NCBI RefSeq assembly: GCF_010560025.1
Contig: NZ_SAIY01000011.1
Coordinates: 124,001-188,000 of the forward strand
DNA length: 64,000 bases
Direction: 5' to 3'
From: Verrucosispora sioxanthis
Lineage (GTDB): Bacteria > Actinomycetota > Actinomycetes > Mycobacteriales > Micromonosporaceae
Below are positions 33,544-42,718 of this stretch, one piece after another (position 1 is the stretch's first letter; every line of letters begins with the position of its first letter). The notes under the pieces were generated by a model, which made no database searches, was not told the DNA's origin, and saw nothing but the letters and a program-made list of their open reading frames with translations. A program made the translations under genes and the position numbers.

Positions 33544-33921
33544 ATGACGATGCCCGACGAAGAACCGGTCTGGTTAGATGACGCAGCCGGGCCGGTAGTC
33601 CGGCCGTACGCCGTAACCGGCGGGCGGGCCAAACCAGCCAACAGCTTCAATGTGGTCGCTCTGGTCCTGGCGACCCGATCGGCCCCGCCGTCGGAGGTGG
33701 GGATAGCACCAGAGCAGGCCAGGATCATTCACCTGTGCCAACGACCGCTGGCACTCGCAGAAGTGGCCGCGCATCTCAGCCTGCCCCTTGGCACCGTTCG
33801 AGTGCTGCTCGACGGACTGATCGCTCAGGGATTCGTTCAGGTGAACGACCCTCGCCAAGCCGCCACCCTTCCCGACGACAGCGTATTCGAGGCGCTCATC
33901 AATGGACTACGTCAACTCTGA
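33544..33921 (+). CDS. cvnC: DUF742 protein CvnC
   Basis: A 125-residue DUF742 protein. The N-terminal VRPYAVTGGRAKP is the family signature and the rest is winged-helix-like (QARIIHLCQRPLALAEVAAH, LGTVRVLLDGLIAQGFVQV). In other conservons this protein joins the complex with the kinase-like protein and the GTPase. Its 3' end overlaps cvnD by 20 bases. Confidence 0.93.
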   Translation: MTMPDEEPVWLDDAAGPVVRPYAVTGGRAKPANSFNVVALVLATRSAPPSEVGIAPEQARIIHLCQRPLALAEVAAHLSLPLGTVRVLLDGLIAQGFVQVNDPRQAATLPDDSVFEALINGLRQL

Positions 33922-34510
33922 GCGGACGGGCCATGCGACCCTTCCCACCGCCATCAAAATCCTCATCGCGGGTGGCTTCGGCGTAGGCAAGACCACCCTC
34001 GTGGGATCCGTCAGCGAAACCAAGCCCCTGCGGACCGAAGAGGTCCTCTCCGAGCAGGGCGTGGGAGTCGACGACATCTCCGGTGTCGAGGCGAAGTCGA
34101 CCACGACTGTGGCGATGGACTTCGGCCGGATCACCATCAGCGAGGAACTCGTCCTCTATCTGTTCGGCACCCCGGGCCAGGACCGCTTCTGGTTCGTCTG
34201 GGACGAACTCACCATCGGCGCCCTGGGCGCCGTGGTCCTGGCGGACACCAGGCGGCTTGCCGACTGCTTCCCGTCCGTCGACTACTTCGAACGCGCGAGG
34301 CTGCCATTCATCGTTGCCGTCAACTGCTTCGAGAACGCGCGCCAGTACAGCCTTGACGAAGTTCGACTGGCCCTGGACCTCGACCCGGACGTGCCTGTCA
34401 TGATGTGTGACGCGCGGGAACGGCAGTCGTCCAAAGAGGTCCTCGTGGCGCTGATCGAGCATGTCAAGAAGCAGGGGCTGACCCGCAGACCTGAGCCCGT
34501 GGGTCATTGA
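33902..34510 (+). CDS. cvnD: Ras-like GTPase CvnD
   Basis: A 202-residue small GTPase (MglA/conservon type). P-loop GGFGVGKTT near residue 24, a switch I Thr-rich stretch KSTTTVAMDFG, and switch II FGTPGQDRFWF; the base-recognition loop reads VAVNCFE in place of NKxD, as is common in this family. It is the last gene of the conservon and converges with the serine hydrolase gene 54 bases downstream. The complex probably passes a membrane signal to an unknown output; the adjoining P450/terpene genes are the obvious candidates. Confidence 0.93.
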   Translation: MDYVNSERTGHATLPTAIKILIAGGFGVGKTTLVGSVSETKPLRTEEVLSEQGVGVDDISGVEAKSTTTVAMDFGRITISEELVLYLFGTPGQDRFWFVWDELTIGALGAVVLADTRRLADCFPSVDYFERARLPFIVAVNCFENARQYSLDEVRLALDLDPDVPVMMCDARERQSSKEVLVALIEHVKKQGLTRRPEPVGH

Positions 34511-34563
34511 CCGGCGAGGTGCCCCGACGCACGGTCGAGACCGCCGTACTCCGGCCATGCCGG

Positions 34564-35748
34564 TCACTTCGCGCAGAGCGCGGCGTCGACGAGGGCGGCC
34601 CGGTCGGCGGCGACAGAGCCGTCCGTGACCGACCCGTTGAGCGAGGTGACTACCAGGGTCGCCGCGCGGCCGTCTTCGGTGGCGCCGTTGACGGTCGAGT
34701 AGCCGGGGATGTCACCGCCGTGGCCCCACGCCACCCCGCCGCAGCTCAACGGGGTACGGAAGAGACCGAGCCCGTACCCCAGGTCCGATTGTGGATGCAC
34801 GGCGACGGTGGTCCGCATCTCGGCCAGCTGCGCGGGATTGAGCAGTTTGCCGCCCAGAAGGGCACGCAGGAACGCGTTGAGATCGGCCGGAGTGGAGACC
34901 AGTTGGCCGGCGGCCCACCCCCAGCTCGGGTCCATCCGGGTGAAGTCGAGCAGTTCGCCGGTGGCTTCATCGAGCTGGTAACCCTTGGGATGCCGACCGC
35001 GGATGCCCTCCTCACCGACCCCGGGCGCGTAGGTGTAGCGCAGGCCGATCCGCTCGATGACCCGGGTGGTGACCAGCTCGTTGAACGGCCGGCCGGTGAC
35101 CCGTTGGGCGATCAGGCCGGCCAGCAGATAGTTGGTGTTGCTGTAGGCCCAGTCGCCGGCCGGCCCGCCTTCCCTGGCGTTGGCCATGTCGAGCAGGTCC
35201 CGGGGTTCGAGGTAGACATGCTGGTACGGCGGGATGTCGATCATTCTCGGGAACATCGTGTCGGTGTAGTCGGGCAGCCCGCTGGTGTGCTGCAGTAGTT
35301 GACGGACCGTGATCGCGTCGGCGTCCACCCCGGGGCTGCGCACCAGACCCGGCAGGTACGTCTCGACCGACTCGTCGAGATCCACTGTGCCTTCCCCGAC
35401 GAGCTGCAGCACGACGACGGCGGCGAACATCTTGCTGGCGCTGCCGATGCGTACCCGGCCGTTCTTCGGCACCTTCGCGCCGGTGCGCAGGTCGCCGACC
35501 CCGGCCGTGTGGTGCTGGGTCCGGCCGCGACGGTCCCGGACTGCGGCCAGCGCCCCCGGGTGCCGATCGGTACCGACGAGCTTCTCGACGCGTTGGCCGA
35601 TGGCGTCGGGACGGCTCCCGGCCCAGGCGGTGCCGGCCGGGCCGGCGGTCGTGAGACCGCCCGCCGCGATCACCGCGGTCGTCGCCATGGCGACGACCCG
35701 GCGACGCGACCGGGTGGGCCGGCGGAGTCGAGTGAGGTGGGTGGGCAT
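34564..35748 (-). CDS. secreted serine hydrolase (beta-lactamase/DD-peptidase superfamily)
   Basis: A 394-residue exported protein with AAGGAG upstream of ATG 35748. Signal peptide ~1-43 (ends GTAWA). The active site has SxxK as SASK (~104-107), YxN as YSN and the KTG-equivalent HGGDIPG. This is the class C beta-lactamase / D-Ala-D-Ala carboxypeptidase fold, which also includes esterases. It is a tandem paralogue of the next gene and lies in a row with an ABC transporter and two-component system, suggesting a cell-envelope stress function. Confidence 0.9.
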   Translation of the reverse strand: MPTHLTRLRRPTRSRRRVVAMATTAVIAAGGLTTAGPAGTAWAGSRPDAIGQRVEKLVGTDRHPGALAAVRDRRGRTQHHTAGVGDLRTGAKVPKNGRVRIGSASKMFAAVVVLQLVGEGTVDLDESVETYLPGLVRSPGVDADAITVRQLLQHTSGLPDYTDTMFPRMIDIPPYQHVYLEPRDLLDMANAREGGPAGDWAYSNTNYLLAGLIAQRVTGRPFNELVTTRVIERIGLRYTYAPGVGEEGIRGRHPKGYQLDEATGELLDFTRMDPSWGWAAGQLVSTPADLNAFLRALLGGKLLNPAQLAEMRTTVAVHPQSDLGYGLGLFRTPLSCGGVAWGHGGDIPGYSTVNGATEDGRAATLVVTSLNGSVTDGSVAADRAALVDAALCAK

Positions 35749-35888
35749 GGCAGGCTGCTCCTTGACTGGGTACGGATGGCGGCCGAGCCGCCGCCCGTGC
35801 CGGGTGCGCCAGGCGTTCCGGCACGGGCGGCGGGTCGCCCCGCCAGTGGCGGTTCAGGAGAAGGGATCGGTCAGTTGACCGGCGACGG

Positions 35889-37060
35889 CTACCTGCCGGC
35901 GCACAGGGCCGCGTCGAACGCGTCCAGGACCCGGAAGATGCCGTCGGGGACCGGGCTCGTGGCGGCGGTCACCACGATGGTCACGGCGCGACCGTCGGAG
36001 GTGATGGCCGAACGGCTGGAGTATCCGTCGATGTCACCGCCGTGTCCCCAGGCTCGACCGCCGCAGGAGAGGTCGTACCCGGTGGCGCCGAGGCCGTATT
36101 GCCACACCAGGTCCGGGAAGGCCTCGCCACCGGGAAGGAAGACCTTGCTGTCGCGCATCTCGGCCAGGGTCGCCGGCTTGATCAGCTTGCCGTTCTGCAG
36201 CGCCACCAGGAACTTGTTGAGGTCACTCGGGGTGGAGATCATCTGGCCGGCCGCCCAGGCGATGGAGGGGTCCACCTGGGTGGTGTCGACCCACTTCATC
36301 GTCTCCGGGTCCGGCAGGTAGCCCTTGGCGTGCGGCCGGCGGATGGTCTTGTCACCGACACCCGGCCAGTACGTCTCGTGCAGCCCGACCGGCTTCAGAA
36401 TCTTGTTGGTGATCACTTCGCTGATCGGGCGACCGGTGACCTTCTGCACGAGCAGACCCGCCACGATGTAGTTGGCGTTGCGGTACTGCACCTGCCCGCC
36501 AGGGACGGAGCGTGCGCCGGCTTGGCGAACGCCGAGTCGAGCATGTCACGCGGCTCGTAGTACCTCTGGCCCCACACGGAGACGTCCGGCAGGTCGTACT
36601 CCGGCAGCCCACTGGTCATGCTCAGCAGGTGGCGGACCGTGATGGTGCGTCCGTCGAAGCCCTCCCCACGGACCAGCCCCGGCAGGTACGTCTCGATCGG
36701 CTCGTCCAGCTTCACCTTGCCCTCGTTGACGAGCTGCAGGACGGTGACCGAGGTGTACATCTTGGTGTTGCTCGCCATCCGCACGTACCCGTCGGTGGGC
36801 ACCTTCGCCCTGGTCCGTGGGTCGTTGACGCCGGCGGTGTAGTTGGTGACGCGGCCCCTGCTGTCCCGTACCGAGACCAGCGCGCCGGGGGCGACGCCGG
36901 CCTCGACCAGCGCGTCGATGCTGGTCTGGATGGAGTCCTTCTTCGGACGGTGGGCCTGCGCGGCGTCGGCGTACTGGATACCGATGCCGGCGATCCCGAC
37001 AAGTGTGACGAGCGCCAGTGCGGCGGCGGTACGACGGCCGGCGGTGCGTAGCGGTGACAT
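35889..37060 (-). pseudogene. second serine hydrolase, interrupted by a frameshift
   Basis: Start 37060 has AGGAGG upstream and a signal peptide follows. The N-terminal part carries SxxK as SNTK (in MASNTKMYTS) and runs to about 36512; the rest, in another frame from QYRNANYIVAG onward, carries YxN as YRN and HGGDIDG. The two halves join if one base is restored near 36505-36511 (CCGTC where CCGGTC is expected). With that base it would be an intact ~390-residue paralogue of the gene at 34564. It may be a real inactivation or a sequencing error. Confidence 0.85.
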
Positions 37061-37155
37061 GGAACCTCCTGGTGAGTGTTCGGATCGGGTGCCCGGTGCG
37101 CCGATCCACGGGGCCGACGACGATTCGTCGGCACCTGCGGTGGAATGGGTGACGG

Positions 37156-39693
37156 TCACTCCTTGACGCCGATGCTGTTCACCGGTGGCGTCCGCAGGAG
37201 TGCGCTGATGGGAGCGATGGTGGTGACCAGCGCGAGCAGCGTGGTACCGCCGATGATCGAGACCCAGCCGAGCGGCGGTACGTAAGGGATCAGCTGTCCG
37301 GTCATCATCCGGACCACCGAGACCAACGTGATGGCGGCGATGGCGCCACCGATGAGCAGTGAGGTGCCGAGCAGGCCGACCTGTTCGGCGTGCACCATCC
37401 GCTTGACCTGACGGGCCGTGACGCCGACCAGGCGCAGCAGGGCCAGTTCACGCCCCCGGGTCAGCGCCGCCATGATCATGGTGTTGGCGGCAGCGAGGGC
37501 GGCATAGCCGACCATGACGCCGATGACCAGCTTGTTCATCCAGGCGCTGAGGGCCAGGTCGGTGGCGAGCTGGGCGCCGACGGCCCCGGTGTCGATCAGG
37601 CCGCTGCCCGGGTACCGCTCGACCAGGTCGGCAAGCCCGGCGACGGCCTCGGCGTTGCCCGGTTCGGTGCGGATCAGGACCTCGTCGTCGAGGTTGGTCG
37701 GAGTGTGGCCGCCGACCGTCTCCCGGTTGAGGGTCACGTCCCCGAAGGCGAGCCCGCGCTCGTAGATGGCGACCAGCCGCAACGTCACCGGGGTGCCATC
37801 GCCGAGCCAGATCTCGACCTGGTCGCCGAGATCCGCTCCCAGCGTGGATGCCTGCAGGTTGGACAGCGCCACGGTGTCGCCACGCAGGTCGGCGAGGCTG
37901 CCCTCGGTGACCGACAGGTCCATGGTCCGGTCGGCCCCGGCTGGGTCGATCGCCTGGGCACCGAAGGGTTCGGCACCCCCCAACACCGGCAGGATCACCG
38001 AGGTACGCCGGATCGGTGTGGCGGCGACGACGCCGGGCAGCTCGCGGGCGTCCGCTGCGGCGCTCGCCGGCAGCCCGACCGCCGACACCAGCGAGTGCTG
38101 GGCCAGCGTGCCGTCGCGGGTCTGGGCGACGGCCTCCCGATCCAGGTTGTCCTGCAGGAACCAGATCGAGCCACCGAAGCCGACCGACAGCACCAACGCG
38201 GTCAGCACAGTCGCCATACCCTGCGCGTTCGCCCGCAGGTTGGCCGCCGCCAGGTATCCACTGTCACCCCACACGGCGCGCAGCACCGGGCCGAGTACGT
38301 GTGCGGCGTACCGGTTGATCCACGGCGCGAGCAGTGCGGCGGCGAGCACGAAGACGAACAGCATGCCCAGCGCCGCGCCGAGTCCGGCCTGGCCACGCAG
38401 GGCGGTGCTGAACATGGTCAACGTGACCCCGCCGCCGAGTGCGAGCAGACCGGCGAAGAGCCGGAGGAGGCTGCTGCGGGCCGGCTCCACGGCGATCTCA
38501 CCGAGCGCCTCGGTCGGCCGGATCCGCACCGTACGACGGGCCGCGATCAGCGCCGCCGACACCGCCACCAGCACGGTCGCCACGCTGACCGCCACGGCGG
38601 TGAGCACCCCGCCGTCGAACGGGAAGCCGTGCGGGATGAAGCCGCGGTCCATGAGCTGCCGGTGCACCCAGTCGGTCGCCCACAGCCCGGCCGGGATGCC
38701 GAGCAGCACCGCGACGATGGCCAGCTGCGCGACTTCGGCGACGACCAGCAGCCGTACCTGACCCGGGGTCGCCGCGACGGCGCGCAACAGGGCCAGGTCG
38801 CGGCGGCGGTGGCGGACCGCCAGGCCGATCGTTCCGGCGACGACGAACATGACGAGCCCGGCGACGTAGCCACCGAGTACGGAACCGAGTTGGATCAGCA
38901 TGTCGGCCGCCATGAGCGCCTCGGACTGTTCGACTCCTGCCCGGTCGGTGCCGGTGTAGACCGTCGCGCCGGATTCGGCGGCCAGCCGGTCGACCTCGGC
39001 CGTCACGGCCGCCGAGTCCGCACCACGGGCCAGGACGATCCCGATCAGTCCGGCCCGGTCCGGGCTGCCGCTGAGCGCCGCGGCGTGGTCGTCGGTGAAG
39101 AACAGCGCGGACGGGGTGTCACCGGCGGCGGCACGGTCCACCATGCCGCTGATCCGGTACTGGCGCACCGAGCCGGCAGCGAGGACCGCGATCTGGTCGC
39201 CGGGCCGCAGTTGAGCGCCGGCCGCCGTGGCGAGCCGGACGTCAACGGCTACCTCGTCGGTGCTGTCCGGCTGGTTGCCGTCGACGATCCGGTACGGGGT
39301 GAGCGCGGCGCTGCTCCAACCGTGCGCGACCGCCCCCTGCGCGGAGTCGTCGATCGGCACGACCGCCTGGATCGAGCGGTCGGCGGCGGCGACCGCCACG
39401 CCGGGCAGCTGCCCGATGCGTTCGGCGAGGGTGACCGGCACGCTTCCGCCGGTGGGCAGGTCCACGGTGACCGTGGACGTCTCACCGAACTCGGTGGTCT
39501 CGATGGTCATGTCGCGATCCGCGACCAGGATGTCGGCGGCGCCGTACCGCTGCGGTGCGGGGGTGAACCGCATCCCGGACTCGACCATCACACCCATCGA
39601 CATGAGGATCATGACGCCGCAGGTGAGCGCGAGAAGGGTGGCTACCGCGCTGCCGATGCGGTGGCGCAGCATCCGGAGGGCGAGCATCAGCAT
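37156..39693 (-). CDS. FtsX-family ABC transporter permease
   Basis: An 845-residue permease with the layout of a duplicated FtsX/MacB-type protein: TM1 at ~18-40 (LLALTCGVMILMSMGVMV), a large extracytoplasmic domain (~45-240), three TMs (~255-375), more TMs (~405-480), a second extracytoplasmic domain (~510-715) and three final TMs (~735-835). It starts three bases after the ATPase stop. Such transporters do not import solutes but move lipids, peptides or mechanically relay energy to envelope enzymes; the adjacent serine hydrolases are possible clients. Confidence 0.92.
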   Translation of the reverse strand: MLMLALRMLRHRIGSAVATLLALTCGVMILMSMGVMVESGMRFTPAPQRYGAADILVADRDMTIETTEFGETSTVTVDLPTGGSVPVTLAERIGQLPGVAVAAADRSIQAVVPIDDSAQGAVAHGWSSAALTPYRIVDGNQPDSTDEVAVDVRLATAAGAQLRPGDQIAVLAAGSVRQYRISGMVDRAAAGDTPSALFFTDDHAAALSGSPDRAGLIGIVLARGADSAAVTAEVDRLAAESGATVYTGTDRAGVEQSEALMAADMLIQLGSVLGGYVAGLVMFVVAGTIGLAVRHRRRDLALLRAVAATPGQVRLLVVAEVAQLAIVAVLLGIPAGLWATDWVHRQLMDRGFIPHGFPFDGGVLTAVAVSVATVLVAVSAALIAARRTVRIRPTEALGEIAVEPARSSLLRLFAGLLALGGGVTLTMFSTALRGQAGLGAALGMLFVFVLAAALLAPWINRYAAHVLGPVLRAVWGDSGYLAAANLRANAQGMATVLTALVLSVGFGGSIWFLQDNLDREAVAQTRDGTLAQHSLVSAVGLPASAAADARELPGVVAATPIRRTSVILPVLGGAEPFGAQAIDPAGADRTMDLSVTEGSLADLRGDTVALSNLQASTLGADLGDQVEIWLGDGTPVTLRLVAIYERGLAFGDVTLNRETVGGHTPTNLDDEVLIRTEPGNAEAVAGLADLVERYPGSGLIDTGAVGAQLATDLALSAWMNKLVIGVMVGYAALAAANTMIMAALTRGRELALLRLVGVTARQVKRMVHAEQVGLLGTSLLIGGAIAAITLVSVVRMMTGQLIPYVPPLGWVSIIGGTTLLALVTTIAPISALLRTPPVNSIGVKE

Positions 39694-39696
39694 GGC

Positions 39697-40470
39697 TCAG
39701 CTCTCCTGGGTGACGAGCTGGCGGCGGCCGAGCCACGCCAACTGCTCGGCGATCTGCTCCGCGCCCGGCTGGGGCATGTCCCGCACGATCCGACCGTCGG
39801 CCAGGACCATCACCCGGTCGGCGTACGAGGCCGCCACCGGGTCGTGGGTCACCATGATCACGGTCTGCTGCGCGTCGTCGACCACCGACCGCAGCAGGGC
39901 CAGCACGTCGGCGGCGGTCTGGGTGTCCAGCGCGCCGGTCGGCTCGTCACAGAAGATCACCTCGGGGCGCATCGCCAGCGCTCGGGCGATCGCCACCCGC
40001 TGCTGCTGCCCGCCGGACAATTCGGCCGGGCGGTGGTGCAACCGGTCGCCGAGCCCGACCCGCTCGACCACCTGGCGCAGCCAGGCGGCGTCCGGGCGTA
40101 CCCCGGACAGCCGCAGCGGCAGGTGGATGTTCTCCTCGACGGTCAGCGCGCCGATCAGATTGAAGGCCTGGAAGACGAAGCCGATCCGGCTGCGCCGGAG
40201 CTTGGTCAGTTTCGTCTCCGACAGCCGCGACAGATCCTGGCCGCCGATCCACACCTGCCCGGAGGAGGGCCGGTCCAGGCCGGCCGCGGTCTGCAACAGG
40301 GTGCTCTTGCCGGAACCGGACGGCCCCATCACGGCCGTGAACGTGCCGCGGTGGAACTCCGCGTCGACGCCGGCGAGCGCGGTGACGGCCTGCGGTCCGG
40401 AACCATACGTACGGGCGAGCTGTATCACGCGGACCGCCGGGTCGGCGGGGCGTCCAACGCGGACGGACAT
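39697..40470 (-). CDS. ABC transporter ATP-binding protein (MacB/LolD type)
   Basis: A 257-residue ATPase; ATG 40470 (MSVRVGRP) has GGAGAGG upstream, though an ATG at 40488 is also possible. Walker A is MGPSGSGKST, the Q-loop is FVFQAFNL, the signature LSGGQQQR, Walker B VIFCDEPTG, and the H-loop VTHDP. It pairs with the permease 3 bases downstream. Its promoter region contains the 40565-40582 palindrome shared with the two-component operon, so expression is probably under that response regulator. Confidence 0.93.
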   Translation of the reverse strand: MSVRVGRPADPAVRVIQLARTYGSGPQAVTALAGVDAEFHRGTFTAVMGPSGSGKSTLLQTAAGLDRPSSGQVWIGGQDLSRLSETKLTKLRRSRIGFVFQAFNLIGALTVEENIHLPLRLSGVRPDAAWLRQVVERVGLGDRLHHRPAELSGGQQQRVAIARALAMRPEVIFCDEPTGALDTQTAADVLALLRSVVDDAQQTVIMVTHDPVAASYADRVMVLADGRIVRDMPQPGAEQIAEQLAWLGRRQLVTQES

Positions 40471-40564
40471 CTGGACCAACCTCTCCATGTCGTCAGAGGA
40501 CGATGACATGGAAAACGCTATGGTCAGACGGGCTGCGGGACGATCTAGCGTACTGGCCAACCGG

Positions 40565-40582
40565 GGTACAGCAGGCTGTACC
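40565..40582. promoter_or_regulatory. palindromic operator, copy 1 (ABC transporter promoter)
   Basis: GGTACAGC-AG-GCTGTACC, a perfect 8-bp inverted repeat with a 2-base centre, 95 bases upstream of the ATPase start and 19 bases past the response regulator stop. The inner 16 bases recur exactly, in the other orientation, at 42616-42631. Confidence 0.75.
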
Positions 40583-40600
40583 AATCGCGCGGCGCCGGCA

Positions 40601-41263
40601 TCACCAACTGCGGCGCTGGGCGTCCTCGAGGTAGCGCAGCACCGCCGTCACCCGCCGGTCGGCGCGGTCGTCCGGGGCGAGACCGAGCTTGGCGAAGATG
40701 CTGCGGATGTGCTTGTGCACGGCCCCGTCGGTGACGAACAGCCGCTGCGCGATCGCCCCGTTGCCGAGCCCTTCAGCCATCAGGGCAAGCACGTCGCGTT
40801 CCCGGCCGCTGAGCCGGGCCAGGGTGCTGTCGGGACGGCTGCGGGCGAACAGCTGGCCGACCACCTCCGGGTCGATCGCCGTACCGCCGTCGGCGACCCG
40901 GTGCAGCGCGGTGAGGAACTCCTCGACCCGGCCGACCCGCTCCTTCAGCAGGTAGCCGAGCCGGACCGCGCCGCCGGCGAGCAGGTCGGTGGCGAACGCC
41001 TGCTCGACGTACGCCGACAGCACCAGCACCGCGAGGTCGGGTCGACGACGCCGGGCCTCGACGGCGGCCACGATGCCCTCGTCGGTGTGGGTGGGCGGCA
41101 TCCGGACGTCGACGATCGCGACGTCCGGCCGGAACTCGTCCACGGCGGCCAGGAAGGTCGTCGGTGAGTCGGTGGTGGCGACCACGTCGAGCCCTTCGGC
41201 CCGCAGCAGCAGCGACAGACCTTCCCGTAGCAGGGCGTCGTCCTCGGCGATCACGATCCGCAC
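40601..41263 (-). CDS. LuxR-type response regulator
   Basis: A 220-residue regulator with a GTG start overlapping the kinase gene. The receiver shows AEDDALLREGL, phospho-acceptor Asp in VAIVDVRMPP and LLKERVG near the conserved Lys. The LuxR helix-turn-helix has LSGRERDVLALMAEGLGNGA and GAVHKHIRSIFAKLGL. It is the partner of the kinase at 41251. The 16-bp palindromes beside this operon and beside the ABC genes are its likely binding sites. Confidence 0.94.
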   Translation of the reverse strand: MRIVIAEDDALLREGLSLLLRAEGLDVVATTDSPTTFLAAVDEFRPDVAIVDVRMPPTHTDEGIVAAVEARRRRPDLAVLVLSAYVEQAFATDLLAGGAVRLGYLLKERVGRVEEFLTALHRVADGGTAIDPEVVGQLFARSRPDSTLARLSGRERDVLALMAEGLGNGAIAQRLFVTDGAVHKHIRSIFAKLGLAPDDRADRRVTAVLRYLEDAQRRSW

Positions 41264-42549
41264 GGCAACTCCACGAGTAGGGTCGTCGGCCCACCTGGTG
41301 GGCTGGTCAGAGTGAACTGGCCGTCGTGGCCCTGCACCCGCCGCCGGATGCCGGCGATGCCCGAGCCGTGGCCCTCGTCGGCACCGCCCCGACCGTCGTC
41401 GACGATCGACACGTACAGCCGGTCGACGCTGCGCCGCACGGTGACCGCCACCGAGGCGGCACCACTGTGCCGGGCGACGTTGGTCAGCGCCTCAGCGACC
41501 ACGAAATACGCCGTCGCCTCGACCGACGCGGCGCATCGGCCCGGGACGTCGACCTCCACCGTGCACGGTACCCCGCAGCCGGCGGCCAGACCGTCGAGCG
41601 CCGCGGCGAGTCCACGGTGGTCGAGCACCGGGGGCAGAATCCCGCGTACGACGCTGCGCAGCTCCGCGAGGGCCTGTTCGGCCGAGTCGTGCGCGCGGTC
41701 CAGGATCTCCACCGCCCGCGCCGGATCCCGGAGCATCGCCCGCCGCGCGGCACCCAGCAGTACGGTGACCGCGACCAGCCGGTTCTGCGCCCCGTCGTGC
41801 AGGGACCGCTCGATGCGTCGCAGCTCGGCGGCGTGCGCGTCCAGCGCGGCCGCCCGGGTGGCGGTCAGCTCGGCGATCCGCAGCGACATGTCGACGTCGC
41901 GCGGGGGTGCCAGCAACCGTCGCCCCGGCAGCGCCTGCAGCCCGGCCAATGGCGGGTTGAGCGCCACGGTCGCGGCGAGCCAACCGACCCCGATCAGCCC
42001 CACCACCAGCGCGTCGGGCAACCCGTCGATCCGCCAGTCGATGAACCCCGGGCCGCCCGCCTCCGGCGGCAGCACCCAGTAGTAGAGCGGGAACAGCAGG
42101 TTCTGCACGGCGGAGATCGGCAGCGACAGCCCGAGCACCCCCAGGCCGAAACCGACGGTGCCGTGGACGGCCACGAACGCGCACTCGCGTCGAAACCACG
42201 GGTCGCGCAGGACGTCGCGCAGGCCGGTGGGGACCGCCGGCGGCAGGGGCAGGTCGCGGTCCCATCGTGACAGTCGGGCCCGCTCCCGGTTGGCGGCGAG
42301 GCGGACCGCCTTCGCCGCCGACGGGACCACCGCCAGGCCGATGCCGACCACGCTGGCGAGCGCCACCAGGACCAGGAGCAGTACGGCCGCCAGCGCCAGG
42401 ATCGACGTGCCGAGGCCGCCGACAAGGTGTTCGATGGCGTCGACAGACATTCGTAGGCGGCGACGCAGGTACCGCCGCGCCGCCCGCCAAAGCTGCGGGC
42501 CCAGTCGTCCCGCAGCGGCCGTAGCGCCAGCGGCGTCCCTGCGCGGCAT
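41251..42549 (-). CDS. sensor histidine kinase (HisKA_3/DUF4118-less membrane type)
   Basis: A 432-residue kinase; ATG 42549 has GGGAGG upstream. Four TMs in ~40-200, including an extracytoplasmic loop near 165-185. The phospho-acceptor His251 is in RRIERSLHDGAQNRLVAV, typical of the family that controls envelope-stress ABC transporters, and the ATPase domain reads AEALTNVARHSG and GSGIAGIRRRVQGHDG. It overlaps the response regulator by 13 bases. The palindrome lies 67-82 bases upstream of its start, suggesting autoregulation. Confidence 0.92.
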   Translation of the reverse strand: MPRRDAAGATAAAGRLGPQLWRAARRYLRRRLRMSVDAIEHLVGGLGTSILALAAVLLLVLVALASVVGIGLAVVPSAAKAVRLAANRERARLSRWDRDLPLPPAVPTGLRDVLRDPWFRRECAFVAVHGTVGFGLGVLGLSLPISAVQNLLFPLYYWVLPPEAGGPGFIDWRIDGLPDALVVGLIGVGWLAATVALNPPLAGLQALPGRRLLAPPRDVDMSLRIAELTATRAAALDAHAAELRRIERSLHDGAQNRLVAVTVLLGAARRAMLRDPARAVEILDRAHDSAEQALAELRSVVRGILPPVLDHRGLAAALDGLAAGCGVPCTVEVDVPGRCAASVEATAYFVVAEALTNVARHSGAASVAVTVRRSVDRLYVSIVDDGRGGADEGHGSGIAGIRRRVQGHDGQFTLTSPPGGPTTLLVELPCGS

Positions 42550-42615
42550 CCCGTACCTCCCGGCAGTGACGATAGCGACGCGCAAGGTCGACGCCGACGT
42601 GCCGTGGCCCAGAAA

Positions 42616-42631
42616 GTACAGCCTGCTGTAC
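42616..42631. promoter_or_regulatory. palindromic operator, copy 2 (two-component promoter)
   Basis: GTACAGC-CT-GCTGTAC, the exact reverse complement of the inner 16 bases of the site at 40565-40582. It lies between the minus-strand kinase gene and the divergent plus-strand oxidoreductase gene, so it could control both. Confidence 0.75.
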
Positions 42632-42718
42632 CAGTCCTGTGGGTGCCCTTGAGACTTGCAGTTGACGCATGGGTCAGGGTTTACGGTCGCGCTCCACTGA
42701 CCGAACAAGGAGCGTCAC

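Noticed and set aside
37390..40506. 1038-codon plus-strand open frame
   Set aside because: It lies antisense to the ABC permease and ATPase, both with full motifs; the plus-strand translation is low-complexity His/Asp/Arg/Gly.
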